Assembly (NCBI GenBank): GCA_002900995.3
Contig: CM035309.1
Coordinates: 496,001-560,000, forward strand
From: Ganoderma boninense
Lineage: Eukaryota; Basidiomycota; Agaricomycetes; Polyporales; Polyporaceae
Reading direction: 5' to 3'
Length of the DNA: 64,000 nt
Shown here: one piece after another, positions 23,434 through 34,158 of the stretch
How positions within the stretch are numbered: the first letter of the stretch is position 1
How the letters are laid out: each line of letters starts with the position of its first letter
Notes under the pieces: generated by a model
Told to the model about the DNA's origin: nothing
Databases searched by the model: none
Seen by the model: only the letters and a program-made list of their open reading frames with translations
Position numbers and translations under genes: made by a program

Positions 23434-23687
23434 CAGTGCTAGCTAGGACCACTCGGTCATCGGATATACGCCCCATTTTCTGCCCTTGACTGGGACAGAG
23501 ATTATAGATTATAAGGACGCTCTTTCAATTTTCTGCGGATATATTCATCTTGATACGACTATCATGATCATGGACAGTATAGACACGAGTTATTCGATGT
23601 TCAATATTAATCCTACACGGCAGTTGGACTTCAACCCCAAGATACGGCGCACGGACTGCCCATCAAGAAATCGCATATAATCACTGT
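23434..23687. other. Short AT-richer intergenic stretch
   Basis: A 254-base gap between convergent genes. It is AT-richer than its surroundings and probably holds the two 3' ends. No feature is recognised. Confidence 0.5.
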
Positions 23688-25054
23688 TTATGCGGTCTCT
23701 TGAGGGCGGGCGATGAGCTTAGTCCCGCTGACCTTGAACGCCTCGAGCCGATCAAGACCCTCTGGTATGCCTGCCAAACCCCCAGGAAGAACCTCGACTT
23801 TGTTTGGCTAGATCTTCAAGCGTCAGGAAGCCTGTCGCAACCTGCAAAACGACAGAGAAAGCACACCTTAACGATGCCCTTCTCGAGCCACCCAGTCAGC
23901 CGCTTGTACAGCTCCTCCCCGCACGGCCGGCACTCGGGGTGCTGCACGTTCCCGAACACGTGCGCGATCTTCTTCCCGTCGCCCGCCTTCTTCAGCTCCG
24001 CAGGAATGAGGTCCTCCAGCACGAGGACGAGCGAGCCCCCGTCAGCAAGGGCCTCGTACGCGAGCGGCTGGGTGTCGGGCAGGGAGATCGCGTCGTACAC
24101 GAACTCGATCGGCTTCCCGCCCGTGAGCTTCGGGAGCTCGGCGAGGATCTGCGCGGGGGCGAGGGTGCGGTCGAGCACGGCGGTCGCGCCGAGCGCCTTG
24201 AGCATCTCGGCGTTGCGCAGGGACGCGGTGGTGATGATGGGCGAGAAGCCCTGGTACTTCGCCATTTGGATCGCTGCGGGTGGCATCGCGCGTAAGATTA
24301 GTTAAGTCATAAGTCAAGGCAAGAAGGAATGGAACTTCGGTATGAAGGACGAACCGTACTGTCCGACGGACGAGGCGCCCCCGATGATGAATGCGGGCTT
24401 CCCTGCGTACGCGGTCAGGCCGCTCTCTTCCCAGGGCGGCGCGAGGCGGATGCTCTTCTCGGTTCGGGGGTTGTGGTCCCAGAGCGCGAGCACGACCGTC
24501 GCGAGAGCGAGCGGAACAGACGCTGCTTGGTCGAAGGAGATGCCTTCTGGGATCTATGAGCCGTGTAAATCCCGTGTACAAATTTGGATCGACCTATGAG
24601 GAGCATACCTTGGCGGTGACGGGTGCAGGGACCAGACAGTACTGCTGGAAGGTCGCGTAGGGGTTCGTGAACCACCCCTGGAACAGACTAGGTTCCAAGA
24701 GTAAAGACGCCGAGCGCATATGTCATCAGCCACCGCGACGAAACCCTGCACGACGGGCATATTGCGTGCGAGCGTCCGTACTCACATCTTATCGCCCTTC
24801 GCGAGCGTCGTGACGTCCGCGCCAACCTCCTCCACGATTCCTGCGGCGTCCGTGCCAGAGACGAAGGGGAACTCCGAGATGATGGAGGTGTACTGCGAAT
24901 CCACGAGCTTCCAGTCGATCGGGTTCAAGGAGGTGGCCATGACCTTCACGAGCACATCCTGGGGTCCGGGCTTCGGGACGGGGGCCTCGCCCACGTACCA
25001 CTTCCCTGCGCGGCCAGGGAGGAAGAGGGCTTTCTGTGTTGCCGTTGTGGCCAT
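23688..25054 (-). CDS. Zinc-type alcohol dehydrogenase/enoyl reductase-like oxidoreductase
   Basis: Five exons on the minus strand: 25054-24786, 24687-24609, 24553-24355, 24273-23867 and 23807-23688, giving 357 residues. The N-terminal GroES-like fold shows KALFLPGRAGKWYVGEAPVPKPGPQDVLVKV, the substrate-side NPIDWKL and PFVSGTDAAGIVEEVG. The cofactor-binding part has FIIGGASSVGQYAIQMAK (NADP-type loop), then LKALGATAVLDR and the conserved end VEVLPGGLAGIPEGLDRL. This is the ToxD/enoyl-reductase branch of the medium-chain dehydrogenase/reductases, which reduce activated double bonds or quinones with NAD(P)H; the substrate cannot be told. All junctions keep phase. The exon 3 donor is GTTCGT, a weak site, chosen because it gives VGQYAIQ. 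No polyketide synthase lies nearby, so a secondary-metabolite role is not indicated. Confidence 0.88.
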
Positions 25055-25825
25055 GTTGCAGATGTAAAGGTCAGAGACCGACTCGGATGGAGGGGATGAA
25101 GCAGGGTGGCGGCGGGCCTCAAAGAACGCTAGAAAAGTTCGCATGGGTGGACATCGATCATACATATATCGAGCGCATGGGATCTGCTCCGGTATTTTTC
25201 TGTTTAGAACTGCATCGAGGTTCCCGTGGGTGGGAGTCAAGGAGCTTCGCGAGTGGATGTTTGTCAGCTCATGACCTGGGAAGCCTCTGTGCTGAATATG
25301 CGTGCGCACCGTGAGGCTACGATTAACAAGCAATCCCAGGCCGTTCCCGCGTACGCCATGCTTGCGAAGAGAGAGAGAAAGATGATTCGACTGATGCGGC
25401 GTGGCAGAGCCGCAGGACGACCTAACAGGGCAAGCTCCATGGAAGCCATCATCTCAGGCTCAACTGGAGCACTGTGCTTAATGCTCGACTCGGAAGTAAC
25501 CTGTCAGAAGTAAACTGTCAGAAAGATACTAGTCAGCGAAACCCTGATGCCGAATAAATGCTGCAGAGTCACTGGAGGTGAAAGGCGAACTGTTGTTGTC
25601 CATAGTACCGCACCGAAAATACGACACAACGATTTGACGACTCTCGCTGTAAAACATGGAGCAGAATTCTGGTGTTCTGCAAGGTCTCACTAAGGAAAAC
25701 CAGCCCAATGAGATGATGACTGCGGACTACAGTCATGATCAACTTGCTCAGTCGGGAGCGTGGACCACACATATACATTGAGACACCAAATCGATCTACA
25801 TTATTCTTGGCGGAAGAGTGGCTAT
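25055..25825. other. Intergenic upstream of the oxidoreductase
   Basis: No supported gene is seen. The short ORFs at 25226-25513 and 25569-25919 lack motifs. The stretch contains the oxidoreductase promoter (minus) and the 5' flank of the tRNA. Confidence 0.5.
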
Positions 25826-25934
25826 GGCAAGATGGCCGAGCGGTCCAAGGCGTGTGACTCAAGCGAAAGCTTGCCTGCTTCTGCGGGTTTCTCATCTGGG
25901 TATCCAGGCGTGGGTTCAAATCCCACTCTTGTCA
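25826..25934 (+). tRNA. tRNA-Leu(CAA) with intron
   Basis: The acceptor stem GGCAAGA pairs over all 7 positions with TCTTGTC (one G-U), with discriminator A at 25934. D arm: GCC…GGC. T arm: GTGGG-TTCAAAT-CCCAC. There is a type II variable arm, TGGGTATCCAG. The anticodon CAA is at 25860-25862. An intron of about 27 nt (about 25864-25890) follows the base after the anticodon and contains CTTG complementary to CAAG, as in other fungal tRNA-Leu(CAA) genes. Four of five anticodon-stem pairs form; the outermost is a mismatch in my fold. Confidence 0.9.
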
Positions 25935-25935
25935 C

Positions 25936-25942
25936 TTTTTTT
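25936..25942 (+). terminator. RNA polymerase III terminator
   Basis: A run of seven T begins two bases after the tRNA 3' end, the standard Pol III stop signal. Confidence 0.85.
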
Positions 25943-26198
25943 GGCCATGAGCAAAGAAGCAAAGTTCCCGGCGTTTCCTCATTTCGTATCGTGACAGCTG
26001 AAAACTATTAGTAATAAACAAAATCACCTATCATACTTAACGTTCTGTCGCGCAAAGTGAGCCAAACAATGAGGAGTCGAATACCTCTAGCTAAACCATG
26101 CTGCCCCAACCATGAAATTATTCATCGAACATTCATTTGCAGAGGGAGATTACGCCAGTTCCACAACCACATATCAAGGACCACCGCAATGATCTCAG

Positions 26199-28195
26199 TT
26201 ACGCGTCGCAGGACTCATCCACCACGAGCCCACACCTCTCCGCCCACCCATCTCTACCCTTCTTCCAAACGTCGACCGCATACCGATGGTTCACGCCCTC
26301 CAGCCTTGGCACGCACGTCACGCTCCCGCATCCCCCCGTCTTCTCCATCGGGATCAGGTAGACGACCTCCTTCACGCGCGAATGGAGGAGCGCCATGCTG
26401 CACATGATGCACGGTTCGTGCGTCGTGAAGAGCGTGAGCGACGTCAGGAGGTAGTGCGCGCCGTTCGTCCGCGACTCCGTGTCCGTCCCTGCCTCCGCGT
26501 CCACATCCTTTGCTTGGCCCTCGGACAGCGGGGCGGAAAGGGGATGGGTGTGCGGCTGGGAGAGCGCGGCAGAGACCTGGTCGAGGGAGGGTGTGGGGAC
26601 GTCGATCATGGGCGTGAGCTGGGGCGGGGGAGATACCTCTGCAGAGGGCGAGGCGGACGCGGTGGCGTGCGGGGCAGACGCGCGCAGCTCGCCGACGGCG
26701 CGGACGAGGTTGATGATGGAGTGGCGGAGGGGATGGGAGAGGGACTTGCGCGTGTCGTGTGCACTGACGGGTTCGTACATGCGCGTTGCGGCACGCGTCT
26801 CCTCGTCGTAGGGCACGGGGACGTGTGCTGCTATAGGCATCTGTGTGGATCCGCTCAGCGTCAGCATCGAGGTGACGGGGCAAGATGGTTGTTGTTCCTT
26901 ACCTCGCCTCTTTCGCCCGCCGCTCGCGCCTCCTTCACGGCCTGTTCCATGGCTTCGCATGCCCAGCGCACTTTGCCTCTAGACCATGGCTCGGGTTCGA
27001 ACTTCTTGCGCGGCGCATATATTGTGGGCCACAGTGATGACTTGAGCTTCAGGGAGGACATGGTCAACGCTGCGGTTCGTGGTACGGCCAGGACGTAAGG
27101 CGGCGGTAATTCAATATGTTCGGGGAACGTGGGTGGTTGTGGGTATTCTCGAGTGAGCGTGAGGATCATGCTCATCCGCTCGTCGATTTTGCGTATGCGC
27201 TTAAGGTAGGCCATCGAGGGGGTATCGAGCCCACTCTGCTTGAGCCATCTGGGTAGGTTCAGTGAACACATGATGCTGGGAGCAGGCGGAGGGGGCATAC
27301 TTTAACATTGTGGCCGCTAGTCGAGGATCGGGAAGATCAACCACCCAAGCCTCCTCTGGGCCCGACTGTGAGCTAGCATATTGGGATGATCGCAGATTTT
27401 TCATACCCTTGCGCACTAATTCGATATCCTCCTCTTCTTCTTCGGGCGTAAGCTTCAGTCGCTTGAACGGCAATTCCTCCTCGGATATTATCTGGTCGGG
27501 GTCGCCCTCGGAGAAACCGTGAAATAGGGAAGGTCCAATGATATCGGAGTCGTCTTCATTTTCGTCAACCCTACCAAGGCCACCCCATCCGTCATCGCGC
27601 TCCTCCATGACCTCTACCTCCGCTGAACTCCCATCTGCGGCATCGACCGGGTCGAACCAGAGCTTATGGCCGTAGAAGATACAGAGCTCTTCGCCTGGCA
27701 ATATGCGCCGAGATGTCATGTAGCGAATGGAATCAGTCGCGTGATCGACTGTGTACGAGACGTTCGGTCTCTGGGAGTGATTGAACAGAGAACCTGGTAG
27801 CACCGGAGGTATGTTTGGCGAAATGTTGTGGAGGGCCACATATGCGAACTCACCTAGTCCGAGAGCCAGCGCCATACGTCCATCCCTCCAGACGAACGTG
27901 TAGTGGTCAAGCACCGTATGCCTTCCATGGGCTTCGTATTCCGCCGCGGAGAAGAGGAGGACAGGACTGATCTCGATCAGGGTCTGCGCAGGAATCTCCC
28001 TGCAAGCTGTTCATCGGTCTTGGGTACTTGAGATAAGGGAGCATAAAGTGAGAGAAAATGCTTACCGTACACACCGCGCCCTTTGCCCTCAGCATACTCG
28101 ATTCGAAGACCTGCGCCGTTGAGGTGCTCTGGGGCTTTGCACAAGACTGTTCGTGAATTGGATGGCATAACATCGTCATTCCGTGTCCCTGACAT
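26199..28195 (-). CDS. TAD3: SET domain fused to tRNA adenosine deaminase subunit TAD3
   Basis: Five exons on the minus strand: 28195-28066, 28006-27854, 27793-27301, 27248-26903 and 26840-26199, giving 587 residues. Residues about 28-140 form a compact SET domain: GKGRGVYA start, [32 protein letters not shown] (the NHS-PN motif) and GEELCIFYG with the catalytic-type Tyr. After an acidic linker, residues about 240-587 are TAD3: [45 protein letters not shown] and the deaminase core HSI (His414) with [17 protein letters not shown] (Cys518, Cys521). TAD3 pairs with TAD2 to convert A34 to inosine in tRNA anticodons; lacking the catalytic Glu (HSI instead of HAE) is normal for this subunit. SET domain and TAD3 start lie in one uninterrupted exon (27301-27793), so the fusion is direct. 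The start MSGTRNDDV could alternatively be the second Met. Confidence 0.85.
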
Positions 28196-28534
28196 AGTAG
28201 AGATAGTTGTGTGATCGGACTGTGAGAGACAAGTGTACTGCGCAAGACAGAGAGCGTAGGTGGAGAGTTGTTGGAAGTCGTTGGCAGTGTTGAGTCAAAA
28301 GCACGGAGGAAAAGAAAGAAATGGCTGCGGAGTTCGGCCCGGCTGAACGGCCCGGATGATGATTTCGTCGGAACGGGACTTGGGCTAGGACGGGAAACTC
28401 AGCTGTGTTCAGCAGATCCACCGTGACCTCCATTATAAAGAGCGATCTCCTTCGACGACCAGCCCTGCCATGAGCACCATCGATCCACTTTCTTGCCTTT
28501 GGTTTCGTTTGTTTATCTGACTGCGCCTCTCCAC
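28196..28534. promoter_or_regulatory. Divergent promoter region, SET-TAD3 and galactokinase
   Basis: A 339-base gap separates two divergent start codons and must hold both promoters. TTATAAAG near 28433-28440 could be the TATA box of galactokinase, about 95 bases before its ATG. No other site is recognised. Confidence 0.55.
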
Positions 28535-30693
28535 ATGGCCGCTCAGCTACCCGTCCCCGTCTTCACCTCCCTTGATCAGGCGATACCTGACATTCAGACG
28601 GCTGCTGTCCAAGCGTGCGCTCTCTTCCTATCGCTACACCCATAAAGCTCACACGACACGCCATAGTGTCCGGTATAACCAGCTGGTGGAAGAATACGAG
28701 AAGCGATTTGGCCACAAGCCCACTCACATCGCGCGGGCACCCGGAAGAGTCAAGTACGTCTCTTCCAGTCGAGCCTCCGCGTATGTAAACGAACAACCGC
28801 CCCCAGCCTCATCGGAGAGCACATCGACTACGTCCTCTTCGGCGCATTCCCCGCCGCGATCGAGCGCGACATTCTCATTGCATGCGGCCCGTCTTTGCCA
28901 TCCGGAACTGGTGCAACGGAGACAGCTGCCCCTGGCGGAGTGCGCGCGCATAACCTGAACCCCAAGTATGACCCACAAACTTTCGTCCCCATGCTGAAGT
29001 CTGCTGGTCCGTCGGCCGCAGAGGAAGCAGACGCGGCGAGCGCGGTCCATGCTGAGCCTGCTTGGCACCTGGACATCAACACGCGCGAGCTGAGGTGGGA
29101 GAGCTACATCAAGGCTGGATACTACGTGCGTAGATTCCACTGGCACCCTTTCAACGGCATCGTGACGTGTGCGTTCAGGGTGTTCTCAGTCGTTTCTTCC
29201 CCGCGGCACTGGTTGGATCCGACAAACAAGACCACCCTGTTCCTGTTGACTTACTTTTCACTGGGTCGGTTCCCTCAGGGTCTGGTCTTTCTTCCAGGTC
29301 AGTAGCGCTCTTCGCTGCACCGATACGAAGGTTGCTCATGGTCTGCAAAGCGCTGCAATGGTCGTAGCATCCACGCTTGCGTTCCTGACCGTGAACAACA
29401 AGCTCGATGGCGTTACCAAGGGCCAGCTCGTGGAGATGGCGATGGAGAACGAGAAGCGCGTCGGCGTCAACAGCGGAGGGTAAGCATTCGTGCCAGAGAC
29501 CACGAGTTGGCGGTAACACACCGCATATATATACACAGTCTGGACCAAGCGGCGTCGGTCATCTGCACACCGCACTCTGCGCTCTACGTCACCTTCTTCC
29601 CTCAGCTCGGCGCCGAACTCATCCCTCTGCCCACACCTCGCACGACGCCCCGCGCAGTCTTCGTCTGTGCGAATTCCCTCGTCGTCAGTGACAAGGTTGT
29701 CAGTACGTGCCCTCTCTCCTCATGCCTGCCCCACAGATGAGTCGGGGGGCATTGATGACCGCACACCCACGCAGGCGCGAAATGGCACTATAACCTGCGC
29801 GTCGTCGAGACCCTCGTCGGCGCGCGCGTCCTCGCGCACAAGCTCGGCATCCAGCTCGGGCCCACCGACCGCCTGACCTTCCGCGCGGTCCTCTCGCGGT
29901 GGCTCGGGGCCCCCGAGTCTGAGCTCGACGCGGACGCGCTCAAGGTCGGCATCGAGCGCTTCCTACCCGAGGTCGAGAAGCTGCGTCCCGGGCATGAGGG
30001 CCGCCCGGCAGGGGAAGAGGGCGTGACAATGGAGGAGATGGTCGAGCTCAGCGGACTGAGCGCGGAGCAGTTCCACAAGGTCTACCTCTCGTGGGTGGAA
30101 GGTGCGCTCCATCCTTTTCCGTTTCCTTTGCATCCACTATATGCTGAAACCTCCGCACCTGCAGTCGAGGCGGAGTACTTCCAGCTGTACAAACGCGCGC
30201 GGCACGTCTTCACGGAGGCCTTGCGCGTGATCGAGTTCCGCGAAGTCTGCCTCCGCGCGAACGCCAGCACCAACGCCTCTCCTCCGGCGGACACGCTGGA
30301 GCAGCTCGGCGCGCTGATGGACGCGTCGCACGAGTCGTGCGCGAACCTCTGCGAGAGCTCGTGCGCCGAGGTCGACGCGCTCTGCCGGCTCGCGAAGGCC
30401 GCGGGCGCGTACGGGAGCCGCACGACGGGCGCGGGGTGGGGCGGGTGCACGGTGTCGCTCGTCGCGGAGGACCGCGTCGAGGACTTCATCGCGCAGGTCA
30501 AGGAGGGCTACGCGCCGTATTGGGACCTGGAGGGCGAGCGGCTGAGGGAGGTCATCTTTGCGACAAGGCCGAGTGCGGGGGCGTTTGGTGAGTGGGCTGC
30601 CTGTTTTTTTTGTTCTCTTTGCGGTTGGATTGGCCATGGGAGTTTGGGTGCTGATGGGTTTTGGCTTGTGTAGTGCTGAAGTTGGACGAGTGA
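28535..30693 (+). CDS. GAL1: Galactokinase
   Basis: Nine exons: 28535-28614, 28667-28753, 28807-29125, 29179-29297, 29351-29479, 29539-29702, 29775-30101, 30165-30587 and 30674-30693, giving 555 residues. It phosphorylates galactose to galactose-1-phosphate, the first committed step of the Leloir pathway in the cytosol. Motifs: the galactokinase signature ARAPGRVNLIGEHIDY near residues 48-63, the ATP-binding GHMP motif LLFTGSVPSGSGLSSSAA, KWHYNLRVVE, and the C-terminal GHMP motif GAGWGGCTVSL. The last exon codes only VLKLDE plus stop, matching the usual end of the family. Every junction is in phase. The GAL7 and GAL10 partners are not in the window. The protein is slightly longer than typical (about 500-530) because of a Thr/Ala/Gly insertion around GTGATETAAPGG. 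Confidence 0.93.
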
Positions 30694-30921
30694 GCACGGA
30701 CCGCAGGGCGTTGGGTGTCGAACAAGAAGATATATGCGTTGTACGAGAAGACGACGCGAATTATTGCTCATGTATACAGGTATTCTACACGACGTTTTCG
30801 TCCTCCCTCGCATGTGTCGAGATCTCTTAGGGAATCCCATGGACTGTAGGTAAAGTTGAGTGAGCGACGATGATACATTGGTATTCAGCGTGCTAAGCAG
30901 ACGAGCTTACTTACACAACCA

Positions 30922-31533
30922 CTACTGGGGGTTCACATAGGCAATGGCGCCCAAGTCGTTGTACCCCACCTGGTCAACAAAGTCGTACACCTCCGCCTGG
31001 TCCGTCGTGAAGAAGTTGTCGAGCACAACATGGTTGTTCAGCCGCCACAGGGGCACCGTCCCGCACTCCTGGTCCGGGTACACGTACCCCGCGATCCCGT
31101 CGCTGACGTAGTTGCCCCGGTTCAGGGTCACGTCGCGGTCCGTCGCGTTCGCGGTGAGGTAGTGGTCGCGGTTCTTCGAGCTGTACAGGCGGAAGAGCGG
31201 CACCGCGGTCGGGGCCTGCGTGTCGGCGGGGAGGATGTACGCGGCGACGCCCTGGGCTGTGTAGCCGTTGGCGAGGAACGCGTCCATCTCGGTCGCGTTC
31301 GTGGTGTAGACGTGGTCGGTCGCCGTCTCGCTCCATGCACGGAGGAGTGGGACGGTGGGATAGCCACAGCTTGGCACTGTCGCAGGCTGGAGGAAGATGG
31401 GTAACACATCTTCAGCGACGCCGCATACCCCATGATGATGGTGGCTCACCTGCAGGGCGCCACTGGGCGCAGGCGCAGATGAGGCCTGCACGAGGAAGGC
31501 GGCGAGGGTGATAGCTACGACGGAGAGCTTCAT
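30922..31533 (-). CDS. Secreted DUF5648-like protein
   Basis: Two exons on the minus strand, 31533-31450 and 31386-30922, giving 182 residues. A signal peptide is evident (MKLSVVAITLAAFLVQASSA, cleavage near residue 20). The mature part has three related repeats of about 45 residues: VPLLRAWSETATDHVYTTNATEMDAF, VPLFRLYSSKNRDHYLTANATDRDV and VPLWRLNNHVVLDNFFTTDQAEVYDF, each followed by an AYILP/GYVYP/AYVNP turn. This is the pattern of DUF5648, common in secreted basidiomycete proteins; its biochemical role is not known to me. The 63-nt intron (31387-31449) is a multiple of three and open, so retention would add 21 His-rich residues without a stop. The gene converges on galactokinase. Confidence 0.82.
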   Translation of the reverse strand: MKLSVVAITLAAFLVQASSAPAPSGALQVSHHHHGVCGVAEDVLPIFLQPATVPSCGYPTVPLLRAWSETATDHVYTTNATEMDAFLANGYTAQGVAAYILPADTQAPTAVPLFRLYSSKNRDHYLTANATDRDVTLNRGNYVSDGIAGYVYPDQECGTVPLWRLNNHVVLDNFFTTDQAEVYDFVDQVGYNDLGAIAYVNPQ

Positions 31534-31603
31534 GGCGGAAGTACTCGGCTCAGGCTTGTGTGCTGCGAGAGGGCTGCAGAATGTACCACGACTTGTAGCA
31601 GAA

Positions 31604-31609
31604 TTTATA
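31604..31609 (-). promoter_or_regulatory. TATA box of the secreted protein gene
   Basis: TATAAA reads on the minus strand (TTTATA on plus) about 70 bases upstream of the ATG at 31533, a standard fungal distance. Confidence 0.55.
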
Positions 31610-32449
31610 TCGTGGTGGCTTGAACACGGACCCAATTCAACCTTCAGCCTCTTCGGAGCGCAAGCTTGACAAGAGGAATGCAATACAACCACAGAAAAGC
31701 TCGACCACGGAGAAGCTCGACCACAGAAAACCTCAGTAAATGCCGTTCTGCTCCCGTCCAATGGAAGCGTTATGGCATCCTTCTGCTTGCATTAACCATC
31801 AGCATCTGGATGAACAGTACGGAAAAACGTACGTAAACTCTTTCCAGAGCGAAGCAACCTGACCAGTGCTAATAGGACAGATCTTCTTCCCCCACTGCTC
31901 AGCTGATTATGATTATTATTTGGTTGCCACTGTCATCGAAGACGAACGCGGTGGCACTCCGGTGCGAGATGCAGACGCGCTTGAAACACCCGCTCAGGCC
32001 GGTGAAGAGGCGTTCAGGCGTCCAAGACACGCCAGACCTAGATTGAGGCTTCTGGAGGGCGATGGTGCCAGTGACAGAGGGAAGGGATGTACAGTTGGCT
32101 TCTGACTCCGAGGACAGACCGTGGTGACGTACGGGGAACCCTAATTTAAAGCGGCCACGCTTCCCGGCCCCGCCCACACACAATCGCTCAGCTCGCAGCC
32201 GTGCCAGCTGCGAGTATACGACGCGTTCAGCCTTCCGCCCTAGGCATCAAGTTGACAAAGATCCCCCAGAGCGACATAGTCCACGATGAGAGAAGAACGC
32301 GATGAATACTGCACCACCGTGCAAAAATTGAGAAGGGCATCACCATAGGTTAGAACGCAGAGATCGACAGATTGGAACGCACAATGACAAGATGAGGCAT
32401 TGAGCTGGGAGTCGTACAAGAGGATGCGCCACAGCCGTGCAAGTTAGGC
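31610..32449. other. Intergenic stretch
   Basis: No gene is seen. Near 31695-31735 the unit AGCTCGACCACGGAGA/AGCTCGACCACAGAAA is repeated twice with small changes, close upstream of the secreted-protein promoter, and could be a duplicated regulatory site. Confidence 0.4.
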
Positions 32450-33385
32450 TCAGCGATGTAGACCTCGATACTTCCCATCAAGGCGAACAGTTGTGATGTT
32501 CTGGGGTGGAACTTGGATGACACGACGGGGAGGACCAGGCTGTCTACGATCGCCGCTCCGACCGAACCGGTAGCGAAGCTCCACTGTCTCCCCGTCGCGA
32601 ATGCCGTTCTCGAGTAAAGGTTTTTTGAGAGAGATAGGATGACCGACGGCTGGAAACAGCGACAGACCATCCTCGCGTATGCGCAACCTTTGTGCGACTG
32701 CGGTCAAGACTTCTTGGCCGGTCGCACTCGGGAGGGTGGTGAACGTGGACAGGGGATGATTCGGGCTGCCAGAAGCGAGGACATGAGTGACTTGGAAGAC
32801 GAACGCCTCACGCAATTTTGAAAACATACACAGCAACGGAGATCGACATCGCACGGTCATTAAAAACCTCGTCTTTCACGTCCCTGCTGCCTGTGCGGCG
32901 AGAAGGGCACGACGAAGCTACAGGGTCGGCGAGGGGTTTGTGCTGGCGAGCAGCACGGACACAAACTGTACACTTGCAAGAGCCTGTACTGGGATCCGGA
33001 GAGGGACTGCGAGCTTTGAGCGTGGGTGGACATGATGGGAGTCCTGGCGGCCTATCTAGGCGCTGCGGTGGGATAGGCGGAAGGGCGGGACTCTCCGACT
33101 TTTGGGCCATCGGTACTTCGCGGCCTAGCTGTGGTTCAGCGATGGATCTGAGGACGACGACCGCATCCTTTGCGAGGAGTTTAAGGGTGGTGCTCGTGAG
33201 CTCGAGCTCTTCGTCGTCTATCACTTCCACGAGGACAAGTTCGTCGACGATGTCGTTGAGTCGGAAGTGGTCGGCTGCGTTCTGAATGACAGCCTTCTCC
33301 AGGACGTTTATGATCAGTGCGCATTGAGAATCCCTCGCAGGCTACGTTCCAGTGGGACTGAATAACTCACTTGGACTGTGCCCAT
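32450..33385 (-). CDS. Hypothetical protein with ubiquitin-like C-terminal segment
   Basis: Two minus-strand segments look coding, but the model is not secure. The upstream part (about 33350-32890) reads ALIINVLEKAVIQNAADHF…LVLVEVIDDEELELTSTTLKLLAKDAVVVLRSI, followed by a Pro/Ser-rich stretch. The downstream part (about 32825-32450) reads AFVFQVTHVL…LTAVAQRLRIREDGLSLFPAVGHPISLKKPLLENGIRDGETVELRYRF and resembles a beta-grasp ubiquitin-like fold. They can be joined in phase by an intron with donor GTGAAA and acceptor GCGTGAG; both sites are weak. The first exon is uncertain: MGTVQ before a GTGAGT at about 33370 would need an intron of only 29 nt, so the true 5' exon may lie further upstream. 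Function unknown. Confidence 0.35.
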
Positions 33386-34143
33386 AGGGATAGCAGCAGT
33401 GCGACGTTGCCATCTCACACGAACAATGGTTGAATTCCGGGTTTGCCGATCTGGGGGGCATTTTAGTGTGCGGGGAGGGCAGAAGGGGAGAAAGGGGGGA
33501 AGGGGGGGAAGTAGATGTCCTCCCGGATGGTCAATGACTATATGGACGTATGGAAGCACGGATGTTACCGTAGGCTGTGGGTGTCGTGAAAGCCAAGCCA
33601 AGTTCGTCCAAGGCCGACTGGACGGTGGCTGCTCTCAGGCGGCCATAATCTGCCTGGGGAAATCCCGATCAGCTGGCTCGGGGTCCCCTCAGAGGTGCCA
33701 GTATTGGTGCCTTCTGTAGCTTGAAACGCTGCTGGCTTGAAGTAAATCCCAGATTAAAAAATAGTGCCCCCAATGTGTATTGAAGTGATGAGAAGGTGGA
33801 AAGGTACCGGTAACATATGCATAGCTAGCCAGCTGACATCCCTGGCCCACTGTCGCTGTGGCTCGCGTGCTATTAGCGCTTGGCCTAGGTGAGCATGATG
33901 ACCAACGCACTATCCCAAGGCGAGGCCATAAAGTCCTAACTCCGCAACGTTCCAATTAAACCACCTAGAAAATGTTGGCATAGATAATGTTCAATAAACT
34001 GAGCTGTAAAACATCGAGTACTTACTAGTGGTGGCGGTCAGTGTAAGACAAGTGTAAGACTCAGAGCGCGCCAGTTCTCTCAGGCTGCCTCGGCGCTTCA
34101 GCGGACCAGCGCTCTTAAAGCTTCAGGGTCGTTGAGCGCCCGC
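33386..34143. other. Intergenic, partly AT-richer
   Basis: I recognise no gene. The stretch 33720-34040 is AT-richer than its neighbours and could be old repeat DNA, but I found no terminal repeats. Confidence 0.4.
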
Positions 34144-34158
34144 CCTTGGTAGTTTTTC
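34144..34158 (+). repeat. Left target-site duplication of the LINE
   Basis: CCTTGGTAGTTTTTC, identical over 15 bases to 35904-35918. Confidence 0.85.
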
